From Copromyces sp. CBS 386.78 (lineage: Eukaryota > Ascomycota > Sordariomycetes > Sordariales > Sordariaceae), in the NCBI GenBank assembly GCA_030685235.1, contig MU839183.1:96902-160901 (forward strand): DNA of 64,000 nucleotides, read 5' to 3'. Position 1 is the stretch's first letter. Every line of letters starts with the position of its first letter. The translations under genes were made by a program, and so were the position numbers. Positions 1 to 11,904 of this stretch are shown here, piece after piece. The notes below the pieces were generated by a model. The model was not told where the DNA came from, did not search any database, and saw only the letters and a program-made list of their open reading frames with translations.

Positions 1-530
1 GGAGATGCCGAAGCGGACGAACTTGCCGGCTTTGTGGAGGTCGTTGATGGCCGAGAGGGTTTCGGCGAAGGGGGTTTTGCGGTCCTTTATTTACACGCAG
101 CAACCTACTGTCAGCACAGGTCGGCGGCCACTTAGGTTGACAATTTGGGAATGATGAAGGGACGGAAACCTACAGCAGCATGCAAATACAAAATGTCAAT
201 GACATCCGTCCCCAACTCCTTGAGACTAATCTCCGCGCTCTCGAGAACCTTCTCCCGCGTGTTGTCACCCCCGTTGCTGGGATAGATGATCTTGGTAGCC
301 AGCGTCAAGCCACGGTCCTTCCACCCCGCCTCGCGAGTGAAGGCTTCCTGCTTGCCGCCGATGTACAGGCGCGCCGTGTCGACTTCGTTGTACCCCCGCG
401 ACTGCAAGAGGTCGAGGACCTTGCCGAACTCGGGCACGGTGGTGACGCGCGCGCCGGCCACGGGGTCGGTGCCGAAGGTCATGAGACCTAGGATCACGCG
501 CGGCTTGGGGGATTGGGCGATGAGAGGCAT
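1..530 (-). CDS. Aldo/keto reductase, AKR7 / aflatoxin-aldehyde-reductase type (5' part)
   Basis: Probable cytosolic NADPH-dependent reductase of aldehydes and ketones. Exon 1 is 174-530 (119 codons). The intron 85-173 (GTAGGT...AAAG, 89 bp, phase 0) joins it to 84 bp of exon 2 that run off the window start, so 147 residues are visible. The joined reading gives YLHAADRKTPFAETLSAIND, a good AKR7 match. Catalytic tetrad candidates are Asp51 (VDTAR), Tyr56, Lys80 (ATKIIYP) and His117 (LYLHA). The intron is needed: reading through gives a stop 13 codons after the donor. The start at 530 fits the family N-terminus, which begins just before RVILGLMTFGTD. A TGACTCA motif lies upstream. The family is clear; the substrate is not. 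Confidence 0.9.
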
Positions 531-938
531 GTTGGCGGTTGACTTTGGAGGGGGTAGTTAGATTCCTGACCTTTCTGGGAGAAATGGTTCTTGGGGAAGG
601 GGCAGGTGGTGGTGATGTTAACATGGTGTTTTTGTTTGTTGACATGGAAACAGCACCCCGCGTGAGGGGTGGTTTAACCCCGCCTTGTCTCCGAGCTGAT
701 GACAAATGCGCAATTTGACTCACTTATGGAAAGAGTGACGCAGATCACTTATTCTGAAGGTGTCAAAGTGCGAGAAAATCCGTGCAATTGAGGGTTGTTG
801 ACGCTGTTCAATGACGCTATCACCTGCCGGCTCAGAATGCGGGAGGGAGCCGAGTGACCCGCCTTCCCGGCAAGTCCGGCAACTACAGTAACAGCAGGAC
901 AAGACCAATAGACGCGGCAAGAGTGGACTCCGGGGATT
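531..938. promoter_or_regulatory. AKR upstream region with a TGACTCA site
   Basis: No credible gene; short overlapping ORFs on both strands lack family features. TGACTCA, the consensus for Gcn4/CPC1 and other bZIP factors, lies at 716-722, about 190 bp upstream of the AKR start. Its use is inferred. The region ends at the hAT target duplication, so the original AKR/HET divergent intergenic DNA continues at 4562. Confidence 0.35.
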
Positions 939-946
939 GTCTCGTC

Positions 947-3900
947 CAGCGATCGATTTAAAATAAAACATGTAAAATAAAATAAAATCTGGTAAAACAA
1001 AATAAACTAAAAGAGCGGTAAAGCGGGTAAAACGGGTCGGCTCGGTTTTGCTAAAATACCCAAAAATTTCGACACAAGGTTCCAGATATTGAAAGGGGTA
1101 GATTTTAGCCGTTCAAACCGGCGCATCATATGACAGGGACTTGGGTTTGAGGGTATTTAAACGAACTATGAAAATGAAGCTCCTAGTAGCTTACTAGGAT
1201 ATTTACTAGGGTGATTTCGTAGTATTGTAGGGGGGGTTGTCGTACTAGCCTCTCTACTAGTCCACTTATATAAAATTCGCTAGCAATTACCCCCTATAGT
1301 ATTGTGAATTTATAAGCTACCCTGCAAATTACTTCCCCCCTTTTTATTTTATTAAAATATTTTACTATTTTTCTTTCTTTCCCCCTACTTTTATAATAGT
1401 TCGCCTATAATAGTATAGCCGATTCCACCCCTCCCCTTCTTATTACTAGTAACGCTAGTATTAAAACCCCTATTACCCCCCCTCCTCTTAATGCTTTTAG
1501 CGTTCTTAGGAGCTATTCTGTTAGGGTCTTTGGTCGTATTAGAAAGATAGTTCGTATACCTATTAACGAGGTACGTAATTTCCGCTGGCGATTACTGCTG
1601 TTGTAATATATTTCTACTAATTCGTGATTTATTTGTATTAGTTACCCCTCTAAATTAATAAGATTCCTCGAATTAGATATAAGGGGAAAGAATATATTAT
1701 CGAATATTAATTAGAATGCTATAAACCCTATATATCGTTAATTAGTAAATATAGTATTTAGTTTGCTAAATAGAAGGTCGATAATATTAGTAATTATAAG
1801 ACCGTTAATTAAGCGTAGTATTGTAATAGTTATAATATTATTTATATTAATAATTCGATTAGCGGCGCTATTAATTACTTTAAAGATACTTATTAAATTA
1901 ATAAGAAGGTGGAAGTTCCGCTTGCTAAGCGTTAGGAGACTATAGTATTATAAATTATATTTAATTAGATTGTAGTAATTTATAAATTTAGCCGTGCCTC
2001 TATTATAAAGTTGCTTACGGATACTTTTAGAAATTTATTACTCTTATAGATCGTAGATTACGATATCCCCTTCGCCGCTATTTCTAACCTGGCCTTCTAC
2101 TAATTTTTCGCCTTCTTTAATTCCGAATTAGTAATTAGATTATTACTATAAGATAGTGTAATAATTAAAGGCTGGATTGATTGTAGGTATTTATTGTAGT
2201 TTATATTTATTAAGAATAGATTACTTGTAATTCCCTTTAAGAAATATATTACTTTCGATCTTTAGACCTCTAATAATAATTATGCCCTTTTAGGTATTTA
2301 TATTTATTATATCGACGAAAATTGGGTCTTGCGCAGTTATTTATTCGGTTTATATAGAGTTAAGGGGGGGTATAGCAATATAAATATTGGGGTAGAGATA
2401 TTTTGTATATTTAGTTGATAGGGGTTGGCTAAGATTAATTATAGTTAGATCTAAATTTAATTGTATATCGGCTATATTAATTACAATAATATCGATTCTA
2501 ACGATATATATATGAACTTTTTAGTCGAAAAGTTCTATTCTAATAATAATTTCCCGATTAACGATTATATTTTCGATAAGTTTAAAAGTCGATTGCGATT
2601 ACGTTACTTTAGTTATATCTTTAATTTCGCTATTAAAGTATTTTTCGAAGGCGAGATTCGTATTATAGTTCGAGAGGGAGATTGCTAGATTTAGTAAGAG
2701 GAAGAGATTACGTTGAAGGAGTGGAGGAAGTAGGGTGTTATTAGTAAATTTCGAAATATAGTTATATTTATTCGCTATTTTCCCTAATATAGAGAGAGGT
2801 TCGTTGAGTTTGTAAAGAATAAGTTGATTGAATTAGAAAGGAAGGAATATAGCGATATTTTTTTTGGGTTAGACGTTAAGTCGGTTATTTTCGTTGGTAA
2901 TAACGATATTCGATGGAATTCGGTTTATTTTATAATTTAGTACGCGTTCGATTTAAAATTGGTTGTCGATATATATTATTATTGGAATTTTTATTAGTTA
3001 GATATTAGTAAGCGTATTTTAGTAGAGGATGTATTAATGAAAGAAGATTAGGATATATTTATTTATATCGTTCGTATTTTTAAATTATTTAAAAAGATAA
3101 TTAAGGTCTTTAAATAGCGTAAGCTTTATTTTCTTATAGTTTTTACTACCCTCTATTAATTATTAAAGGATTTTAAATATTAGCGAGACTTCTATAATAA
3201 TAAGATTGTAGTTAACGACGACGATAAGGATAAGGAGATATTAAATAGGATTTTTAACGACGATAAGGGGGAGGAGGAGGAGGAGGATGCTTTTGATTTA
3301 CCTTGCTACAAAATATTTATTAATAGTTAATCCTAATTACGACCCTACTGCGTTAGAAATTTATTGCGTTATTTAATTAGATTTGACGTAGATTTATTTA
3401 ATTTACTACGGCGTAATTATTTGCTAACGGTTTCCTCCTTTCTTGCTAGTAGTTAAGTACCCTATAGTAGTTTATTTTGCGTTCTACGTACGGTTAGCAA
3501 TTTATTTCGCACTTTACGTACGGCTAGTAATTAATTTGGTACTTAGTTTAGTACTTAATTTGGTACTTAATGTACTATTAGTAATTATAATTGTATTGGT
3601 AATAGTTAAGTTCGTATTAGTAGTCGTTAGATTAAGCTTCTCCCCCTCCTTCGCCTATTTAATATTAGATATATATTTATCCGGTAGAATATTAATTAAG
3701 TAATTATTAAATTCGAGAAATATAAGGAGTTTATAGGTAAATCGACGTTGTATTAGATTTGTTATAATCTTTTACCCCAATTATAAGCAGAAGTGGATTG
3801 AAAGGAATATTTTTAAGTAAGAGGCTAATAAAGTTGCTAGTAATATTAGAGCCATCTACTATAAAGAGTATTAGTATTATAATATTATTTATAATATTAT

Positions 3901-4553
3901 CTTAATTATTATTACCCCTTCTTTGCCGTTAGTATAAATATAGAGGGATAATAATTTATACAGTTTAACGACGTTAGATTATTATTCGACCCCGGTATTA
4001 CAGCCCGGCTTTGACGAAGAATTATAGTAGTATTTGAAGGAGGACCCCTAGTTAGTAATTGACCTATTAGTTTAGTAGGTTTAGAATGAGGGTAAATACT
4101 TTCGTTTAGCGATAATAATATTTAATTATTTATTAATCCCTTTTATATTTAATAAGTACGAGAGTGTATTTAATTTAATTAGTTTAATACTATTATTATA
4201 GTGCTATAAATTGAACGATAAAATAATTAATAGATTATTAAATTTAAAATTATAGGGTCGTTTGGAAGGGGTAGACTTGTGATTCTTCTGTTATTTTGCT
4301 CGTTATTATGCTCGTTATTACCTTTCCTTGTTGTGTGAATTTTTCCGGTCGTTTTTATTATATAATAGTATTAATACGGTTAATAGAAGTGTGTAATTTC
4401 AGGTATTTCGGAGCCCGGAAAAATGTGTATTCCGGTGTAAAATATACAAAATAAACCAAAGCAGTATGAGAAATAAAACAAAAGGTCGGTTTTTACCCAA
4501 AATAAAATAAAACGGTCAAAAAAGATTTTTGTTTTGGTTTGAATCGATCGCTG
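947..4553 (+). mobile_element. RIP-degraded hAT-family DNA transposon
   Basis: A 3,607-bp element. The left end reads CAGCGATCGATTTAAAA; the right end, reverse complemented, reads CAGCGATCGATTCAAAC. It is flanked by the exact 8-bp duplication GTCTCGTC (939-946 and 4554-4561), the hAT signature. The plus strand carries a broken transposase. At 2461-2688 a 75-codon open stretch keeps a hAT-like central region (a SND motif, a C-terminal FNFAIK-type segment). Around 4095-4230 the relic of the C-terminal dimerisation region reads DYLLIP-like in one frame, then stops. The interior is very AT-rich with many TAA/TAG codons, as RIP produces. No intact ORF remains, so it cannot be autonomous. Confidence 0.9.
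2461..2688 (+). pseudogene. hAT transposase relic, central part
   Basis: A 75-codon open stretch inside the hAT element. Asn, Ile, Phe and Tyr are over-represented, as expected when RIP turns Ala, Thr, Val and Leu codons into Ile, Asn or Phe codons. The order of features (SND motif, a run resembling LVEKFY, then a FNFAIKVFF segment) follows fungal hAT transposases just before their conserved glycine/acidic region. In-frame stops lie on both sides. It is a fossil, not a host gene. Confidence 0.7.
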
Positions 4554-4561
4554 GTCTCGTC

Positions 4562-5323
4562 CAAAGTTCAATCTCATCCACTTCATCCCATCAGTCCAAA
4601 CATCACATACCTAGGTATTCGGTTTACTATGTACTCTACATTGCGACAATGTGGGGCCCTGCCACGTTTGCGACAATGAGCTGCACTTCTCAACACCACA
4701 GCCAGCGCCTTGTGAGCCCGACGGCATGCTAGCTGCCAGCGCATCTGATAACAAGCTCGAATCACACCGTGATGGAGTCCCAACGCCCGACAGCAAGCTC
4801 ATGTGGTTTGCTTGCCATGGTCGACACTCGAGGCTGGTGTCATTGCGGTGCCGTTTGAGGAAACCAGATCACCAACTTTCATTTCATGCTCAGAGGACCA
4901 CTCCGGTAACAAAGTGACTCTGCTGACAGGACACATGTAGGCCATTCAGTAGCACATCTCGTTTCCACTAGCAGAGGCCAAGAGGAGCTGATATCCCACA
5001 GGCACCAATGCAGCCGGCATGAGGAAGGACATTGGGCATCCATCGACTTCAATGCGTTGTGAAAGGCACCATTGGAGGCGATGAGATCCTCCCTGTGAGA
5101 ACGACATGAATTGTCCCATGTCAAGGCCAACAGTCGTGATCCCAATTCTGCCTTTCCTACGTTGGGAGGAATGCTCTCGGGTACCTTATATATGAGGTAG
5201 TCCGACTGGCCTCCCGGTCTGTTTCTCCTTCACCAACGCCCTCAAGCCTCGACCGTACCCTCTCTATCCGTCCTCTTACATCCTTCAACAACGCGACAAG
5301 TCACGGTCCTATGGAAACCCAAG
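4562..5323 (+). promoter_or_regulatory. Promoter and leader of the first HET gene, with TATA box and uORF
   Basis: No supported gene upstream of the leader. A TATATA box lies at 5187-5192, about 135 bp before the HET start, followed by a pyrimidine-rich leader. A seven-codon upstream ORF (5311-5331, including its stop) starts 13 bp before the main ATG and ends inside the main coding sequence, so the two overlap in different frames. This could lower translation of the HET protein. Confidence 0.5.
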
Positions 5324-7919
5324 ATGCCTAGCGAATACAGGGACTCGTGGCTCAGCAATGCCTTCGTTTTTTGGCCACTTGACTGGATTGTTTTAGTCTT
5401 CTCCTCGTTTCTTCCCCATCAACTCATCCACCGACTTCGCAAGCATCTACTTCAACTTTTTGGACAGCTCGACGCACCTAGTCAACCCGCCCATGATGGC
5501 AGCCCGCATACAACGGAAACTTTGAAAGACTTGCTCTCACAACCAGCAGAGATTGCCCGTGAGTATGCCTCAGACACACCTCCGCCTCGAGAGGCTTACA
5601 GGCTCTGCATCTTTTGCCGGAACGTCGAGCCGACCTCGAAGCCATGCCCGAAACTCGAAACTGGTTCAACTAAATCGGTCCTGGATTTGCCTCCAAAAAT
5701 GAAAGAAGATGTGCCTCTGTCTGCTGCTGACGAGACTTTGCTCACGTGGCTGCAGACACAACCAAGCGCACTCTGTACGCGGTGCCGAAGCTATGATCCT
5801 ATCAAAGTGTTCAAGTTTGCAGAGCCTCCCGACACGTACGAGTTCACCAGAGATGATGGTAGCCTGGAAGCTTATACGCAGGATATGCGACTTCACGCCC
5901 TCGAGTTGGGAGAGCTCAGGCACCTCACACTGTCCGCATCATGCCAGTTTTGTCGGCTCATCTACCGTATCCTACCTTCCACGCCGTTACCCCCCACCTA
6001 TAAAGGTGTGAGCATCATCCCCTTTCGGGCCCACCATCGCTTTCCCAACTGGGAACAATTCCCCCTCCAGACTCGGACCCGGAGCGCAATCTTGCTGGGT
6101 TTGAGTTTTGCTGGAACCGTCGAGGACATTATCACAAGGCGGCATTACTCCTCAAGCAACGCCGGCCACTTTGGGAACACAGTTGGCCCTGCTATTGCTT
6201 TAGCAGTTGAAGACCCAGCCGTGAAAAGGAAAAGGGTCAAGGGGATCCGAGCTCTCGCCACGAGTCGGAGCAAATACAATGGCCGGCTTGTGGAACCTTT
6301 GATCGACTTCGAGTCGGCAAAGGAGCAGCTTGATTTCTGCATGAAGCATCACCAGGCCTGCAATACCACGATACCAGATGAACTCCATAACATCAAGCTG
6401 ATCGATGTATCAATGATCGATGTATCAATGATGGATTTATTAAAAAAGCCCCCCACTATAGTGCCCTACCCAAGGGGCTGTCATTACGCTGCTCTCAGCT
6501 ACTCGTGGGGTCGGACTGGCGTGGACGAACAAGCGCGGACGATCGACGATGGCATCATCGCTACCAAGAAGCTTGGGCTTCGGTATCTATGGGTGAGTGA
6601 GGCTCGATTCAGTTCACCATGGCAAAGCTGACCACCACGCAGATTGACCGATACTGTGTTGATCAGCAGGACAGGGAAGATAAAGTTCGGCAATTCGCGA
6701 TCATGGATCTAATCTATCAGTGCGCAGACGTCACTCTCATAGCCTTGGCCGGAGACGACTCTAACGCCGGCCTACGGGGGGTTTCACAGCCGCGTGAGAT
6801 ACAACTTAAAGAGACTATCAACGACCTTACCTTGTTCACTCTTCCTCCTCAGGCAGACTTCGAGCGACAGTTCTCGAAATGGAATACTCGCGCTTGGACT
6901 ATGCAGGAGGGCATGCTTTCCCGCCGAAAGATATACTTTTCCAGCAGACAAGTCGGATTTTCGTGCCAGCTGTTCTCCTCCTCAGACGCACACGACTCGG
7001 ACTGCTTCTTTCCGTCATCGATTGGCCACCCCTCGGATTCGTTCTACGCCTCGATCAACTCTTTCCGTCATCTTCATGAGCAGGTAAGCTTCTATTGCTC
7101 CAGTTTGCATTTTGTGTACTTGGCCAGGACATTAAGCTGACACGAATCTCATGGATGTAGGCCGATGTTATGGAGATTCGTCGCGCATTTCTATACATGG
7201 ACGTTGTCACGAATTACACCCAGCGTGAAATGAGTTATGCCAGCGATTCACTACACGCCTGCCAAGGGATGCTATCTGCGCTTCAGAGGCGCATGTTCCC
7301 GCTTGGGTTTGAATGGGGCCTTCCACTACGAGATTTCCCCATCACACTTGGGTGGACCCATGTTCCGGATGACTGGCATAATGGAAAGGCTTTATATCAT
7401 GAGCATCAAGCGCCTGGGCGGCGTCACGACTTCCCTTCGTGGAGCTGGTGCGGGTGGGAAGGCAATGTGCAGTTCTCTGGCCTCTCTCTGCTAATCTCCC
7501 ACGGGCCTAGGAAGAGGGACATCCTCAGTGACCTGGAGCTGCAGTTCGTCTCCGTCCAAGATAAGACACTCACCGTCAATGCATGGTTGGTCGATCTGGA
7601 AGTGCGCACTGATGCTTTCAGTCAAGCTTTTGCCTATGATTCTGCCCAGCACGCAAAGGGGCCACCCCTAGGGATGGTCAGGGACAGAGCCCGCCCGTCT
7701 GTTCAAAATGCCGTGCCTTCCGGCAAATATTCTTGCTTGGTTATAGAGAGGCAGAAGGAAAGGAAAGGTCGGAATGCGCATTATTCTGCACAAACCGTCC
7801 ACCTGATTGTTCTGGACTGGGAAGGGGAGGTGGCTACGAGAAGGACGTCCATTACCTTGTTCGCGGACGCGGGGTTCATGGTTGCGCAGCCGAGGCAGAG
7901 ATTGGTCCGCCTCCAATGA
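5324..7919 (+). CDS. HET-domain (heterokaryon incompatibility) protein, upstream tandem paralogue
   Basis: Exons 5324-6592, 6643-7083 and 7161-7919 with phase-0 introns of 50 and 77 bp (GTGAGT...CGCAG; GTAAGC...ATGTAG) give 822 residues. The HET domain (PF06985) spans about 385-530: YAALSYSWG at 388-396, the LW/IDRYCVDQ block at 422-431 and WTMQE at 508-512. The N-terminal half has three C-x2-C pairs (LCIFC, LCTRC, SCQFC), possibly metal-binding. Compared with its neighbour it has about 90 extra N-terminal residues, including a hydrophobic run (FWPLDWIVLVF). HET proteins act in the cytoplasm as triggers of incompatibility or other regulated cell death; the partner here is unknown. The usual IDALCINQ core is changed to IDRYCVDQ. 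Fusing the exons restores homology to the neighbour. Confidence 0.9.
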
Positions 7920-8705
7920 GGGCGTCACGGACCGTTGAAACTTTTGAATGGGCAGTTCTCGCACTCTCAGAAAGATGACTCAAACGGCACGGGTAGCGAG
8001 CGCCTTTAGATGGAAGACGCCCTGATCTGGACCATCCTTTCTTTTCACTCTTTCTGCTCAGTGCTAAATCCAGATGTGGACAACAGACAGGATTCTTCCA
8101 CCTTCACTTCTTTATGCTGCATTTGCCTTCCACAGTTCGTGCACTTGCTGCAACAGTTCCTCATATAATCGCCGTTTGGATGGCAAACTATAACAAATCG
8201 AGTATTCTGCCCAGTCGCCCGACAGTTGCTGAAAATCACTGTATTTCTCATAATAACAGCGGCCCAAAAACAACCACTGGCGAATAGGTTGACAGCCTCT
8301 CCGCGTGTCGGATGCTCGAAAATGGCAGCTAGCAAGTCGTCCTTCCACCTGCGTGTCGGGGCACCATGGGTTTCACTCTGCCATTCAGGAGGCCAGGTCC
8401 ATTTCATTGGTTCGCCTGCCTGTCGCAGATCTGGATATTCAAGAAAAAACCAAACGATGCTGCCGAGAGACAGACCAATCCACTTTCGGTGTTCCGTCAG
8501 CCGCCAAAAGCGCCCCCCAGGCAGCAATGCTTATGGCGATCAGAGATTGGGCAGTCGATTGTAGGCTAGTTCAACGGCACAGCTGAACCTCGAGCCCTGC
8601 ACCGGGTCATGATTCGGAAATCCTTACCGTATCTACCGGTAAACCTGCCTGCTGTAGCAACAGCTTCATTACTCGATCAATTTTCCGCAGGAACTAACTA
8701 CTCCA
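7920..8705. other. Interval between the two HET paralogues
   Basis: Contains the 3' end of the first HET gene, a possible reverse-strand ORF (8045-8527) and the promoter of the second HET gene. I see no clear TATA box. The second HET start codon at 8706 follows TACTCCA. Confidence 0.4.
8045..8527 (-). CDS. Hypothetical 160-residue protein between the HET genes
   Basis: An uninterrupted 160-codon ORF antisense to the flanking HET genes. The product begins MLPGGRFWRL, has a hydrophobic stretch (IGLSLGSIVWFFL, about 17-29), a second weakly hydrophobic segment near 80-100, and a Cys cluster (CCSKCTNC) near 125-132. I do not recognise a family. Plus-strand frames of 112 and 93 codons overlap it, so the openness may partly reflect composition. 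It could be a lineage-specific gene, an antisense transcript or chance. Confidence 0.3.
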   Translation of the reverse strand: MLPGGRFWRLTEHRKWIGLSLGSIVWFFLEYPDLRQAGEPMKWTWPPEWQSETHGAPTRRWKDDLLAAIFEHPTRGEAVNLFASGCFWAAVIMRNTVIFSNCRATGQNTRFVIVCHPNGDYMRNCCSKCTNCGRQMQHKEVKVEESCLLSTSGFSTEQKE

Positions 8706-11135
8706 ATGGCTTCCCAGGACTCCAGACTGTGCATCTTTTGCCGAGAGCTTGAGCCAGCCTTATCACCATGTCCCTTTGTCCAGAGGTCCCAAGCTAAAGG
8801 CAATGAGCCGGGACTCTCTGAGCCAGAGGTGCAATTCAACGAGCTCTGCCCCCTCTCTGTCGACGATGAGAAGCTGCTCAAACAACTTCAAGACAAGCCC
8901 AGCTCGCTTTGCAAACGATGCGCCGACTACGACCCGCTTAAGGCCTTTGAGCTCGCTGAGCCTCTTCCCAGTGGTCTACTACCCGTAGACGGCAATGAAT
9001 TCAGAGAGTATCTCGCCGGCATCAAGGCCTACGAGCTCGACCTCGGCGAACTTGGTTCACTTGGCTTGTCTGCCTCCTGTCCCTTCTGCCGACTCATATA
9101 CCGCATCATGCCCACCAAAGGCATACGTCCTGACACCACAGGCATGAAACTAATCCCTTATCGAGCCTATGTCCGGCATACCGGGTGGGAGTACCTCCCT
9201 GAGAAGACCAGGGTTCAAAGTGCCATCTTCCTGGGCTTACGCCATCTCAGTCACATCGTCCATGGCATCCAGGTGCCTTTGCTCTTCGCGGATAACGAAC
9301 CGGGGGTGCGAAGCCCGGAAATGACAGGCCCTGCCATCTGTTTGGCCACTGAAGACACCTTTCCCGGCCGACAAGAGTACAATGGGCGGTTGGTCGAGCC
9401 GTATGTTGACTTTGAGTTCGCCAGGAACGGCCTCGATGTTTGCTGGAACAACCACAAGGAGTACTGCATCTCCACAAGACCCGAGGAACTGTTTACGACC
9501 AAGATGATTGATGTTCTTGAGCGCAAGGTGGTCCCTTACCCGGAAGGATGTGAGTATGTGGCTTTGAGCTACACATGGGGCGGGGTCATGCCGGAGGAAG
9601 GAGCTCTGGACAAGAGGACTTTGCCACAGACTATCGAGGACTCCATCACTGTCACCAAGAAGCTTGGGAAGCGGTATCTGTGGGTACGTAGTACCCCCGC
9701 CTATGTCGACCAAGTGAGCTGCACTGCAGAACGTGAACTGACAAGGAATCATTCCAGGTCGACGCCCTCTGCGTCAACCAGAAGCCCTGGGACACGCTGT
9801 CCGACCAAGAGCAAGCCGAAAAGACCCAGCAACTCGCCATGATGGACCTCATCTACCAATGCGCCGCGGTAACCCTGATCGCCCTCTCCGGCCAGGACTC
9901 CAACGCCGGCCTGTGCGGAGTCGCCCGTCCCCGCGAGATGCAGCTACAAGAGACCATCAACGGCCGCAAGCTGTTCACCATCCCCGCTGTAGTCGAGGAC
10001 GAAATGGCCGCTTCCGCATGGGACACGCGCGCCTGGACCTTCCAGGAGGGGATGCTGTCCAAGCGGTCCCTGTTTTTCTCGGACAAGCAGCTCGGCATCT
10101 CGTGCCAGCGCTTTGGAGCACCAGATGCCTATGATCCGAGCTGCTATGGGCACTTGTCTAATCGTCCCATGGACTCGTTTAGACAGTTGATGAATGGGTT
10201 TAACCTCGTTGATAGTACCAACGTCTGTTCTCCCCTTCCATGTCCCCTTTCCATGCATCCATTGAAGCGTGCTGACAATGCAGGTGGCCACATAGGTCTC
10301 CGTAACAAACCCCCAACGCATCCTCCTCTACGCCGGTCTCATAATGGACTACACCCGCCGCCAAATGGCCTGGCCCTCCGACTCCCTCAACGCCTGCCTG
10401 GGGTTACTCTCCGCTCTGCAGCGCCGCCTCTTCCCCTCCGGATTCGAATGGGGTCTTCCCCTCCGCGAACTCCCTCTCACCCTGGGCTGGTCCCACGATT
10501 GGCAATTTCCCGAGCCAAAGAAGCTTTCTGGGGAATCTTCGCTACCGTGGGATATCGCCCGCCCACAAAGACGCGAGGGCTTCCCATCGTGGAGTTGGTG
10601 CGGCTGGGAAGGACATGTAACCTTTGGACAGACCTCTTTGCAGGACGGCTCGCTTGTGAATGCCGGGAAGGTGCGAGGACATGGAGGAAGGAACGTGACG
10701 AGTGATATGGTTCCTGAGTTTGTGGGCTGCGAGGGGAAGAGACTTACTGTCAGCGGATACGTGTGCAAGTTCTATATTCGCACGGAGCCTTTTAGCGAGG
10801 CGTTCCTTAGGAAGCCTGAGAAGGACGGTGAGGAACCGCTTGGGATCGTGTCGGAGAGGAACTTCCCGCATCCGTATACGCTCAAGACAGGGGAGTATGA
10901 GTGTTTGGTTTTGGAGAGGTTGAGGCACATGCATACACAGCACGAGGGGCAGGAGGAGAGGTTTGTGAAGGATACGGTGTACATGATTGTGCTGGATTGG
11001 GTCCATGTCACGAGCCAGGATGGAAACGCGAGGGGAGAGGTGGAGGTGGCGGAGAGGAGAACGTTTGTGACGGTGCAGAGTGATGTTGAGTTTGAGAAGT
11101 TCAAGCCCGTGAAGAGGATGGTGTGTTTGGAGTGA
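8706..11135 (+). CDS. HET-domain (heterokaryon incompatibility) protein, downstream tandem paralogue
   Basis: Exons 8706-9683, 9758-10222 and 10296-11135 give 760 residues. Intron 1 (GTACGT...TCCAG, 74 bp, phase 0) falls exactly where intron 1 of the upstream paralogue falls, after the Trp of the LW/(I/V)D motif. For intron 2 the acceptor ACATAG at 10295 is homologous to the neighbour's; the donor at 10223 (GTCTGT) is my best choice, with GTTGAT at 10208 as alternative. HET motifs: YVALSYTWG at 284-292, VDALCVNQ at 327-334, WTFQE at 419-423. C-x2-C pairs: LCIFC, LCKRC, SCPFC. The C-terminal half keeps FEWGLPLRE and FPSWSWCGWEGH-type blocks shared with the neighbour. Third-position GC is higher than in the first copy. 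Confidence 0.9.
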
Positions 11136-11252
11136 CGGCTTGGTGAAGTTGGGTATAAAAGGGTTGAGGGCCAGACATAACGCAAGGGGCACTTCCAGTC
11201 CCCGACGGTCCTGAGCTCCTTAACAGGAAACAAAAGTCTGAATTGGGATCCT
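11136..11252 (+). other. 3' flank of the second HET gene, truncated by a transposon
   Basis: Only 117 bp separate the HET stop codon from the target duplication of the 13-kb element. Any natural terminator may therefore be displaced into or beyond the insertion. Confidence 0.5.
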
Positions 11253-11601
11253 TTTATGTAGAGGAAGCCTAGATACACCCACCCCAAACCTACCGGCACC
11301 CAGTTTTTTTCTGGGATCCACAAACCAGTGGGGCAGCCAGCTGGATGACAATTGATATTGAAAATCCCGTTTTTACCCGCTAAATTTCGTTTTTCTAATA
11401 TACTAAAACATTAATCCAGCTTGGTCACTTTGCACCACCACTTTGCACGTCGCACATCAATATCAATACTCCCAAAATCAATTAATTTTGATTGCGCTCA
11501 ACTCCTTTTGATCGTATGCAAACATATTTAATTAATTCGAATCGCTAACAACTGATTTGACTGATATGGGTTACGGTACCGCAGCGGGAGTATAAGGAGC
11601 G

Positions 11602-11712
11602 TATCTAGCCTAAATAGGGGGTATTTAGCCTAGATTTAAAAACTAAATTAGATTATACATCTAGCTTAAATATATTATTTAGCCTAAATAATTTTATTTA
11701 GGCTAGATACTC
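11602..11712. repeat. Left subterminal repeats of the 13-kb element
   Basis: Several copies, in both orientations, of a 10-12 bp motif around (A)TCTAGCCTAAA / TTTAGCCTAGAT, variably RIP-mutated (for example CTAGCTTAAAT). The same core, AGCCTAGATA, lies within the TIR. Confidence 0.7.
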
Positions 11713-11904
11713 TAATAAAGACCTCTAATTAGTCTAAATTCTATTATCCGGTTTCTATTAGAAAATGCCCTAAAATATACGTTAGAACCGCTATATAGGC
11801 TCGGGTCTACGCTAACGCGGATATACGGACTATATATGCGGATAGGAGGCGGCTCGTTACGTTACAATTGTAAGTACTAAATTTTATCTAGTAATTTATA
11901 TTCT

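Noticed and set aside
10284..10295. In-frame TAG breaking the second HET gene
   Set aside because: The CAG at 10281-10283 looked like the acceptor and would give GTG GCC ACA TAG. Alignment with the paralogue shows the true acceptor is that TAG itself, so the frame stays open.
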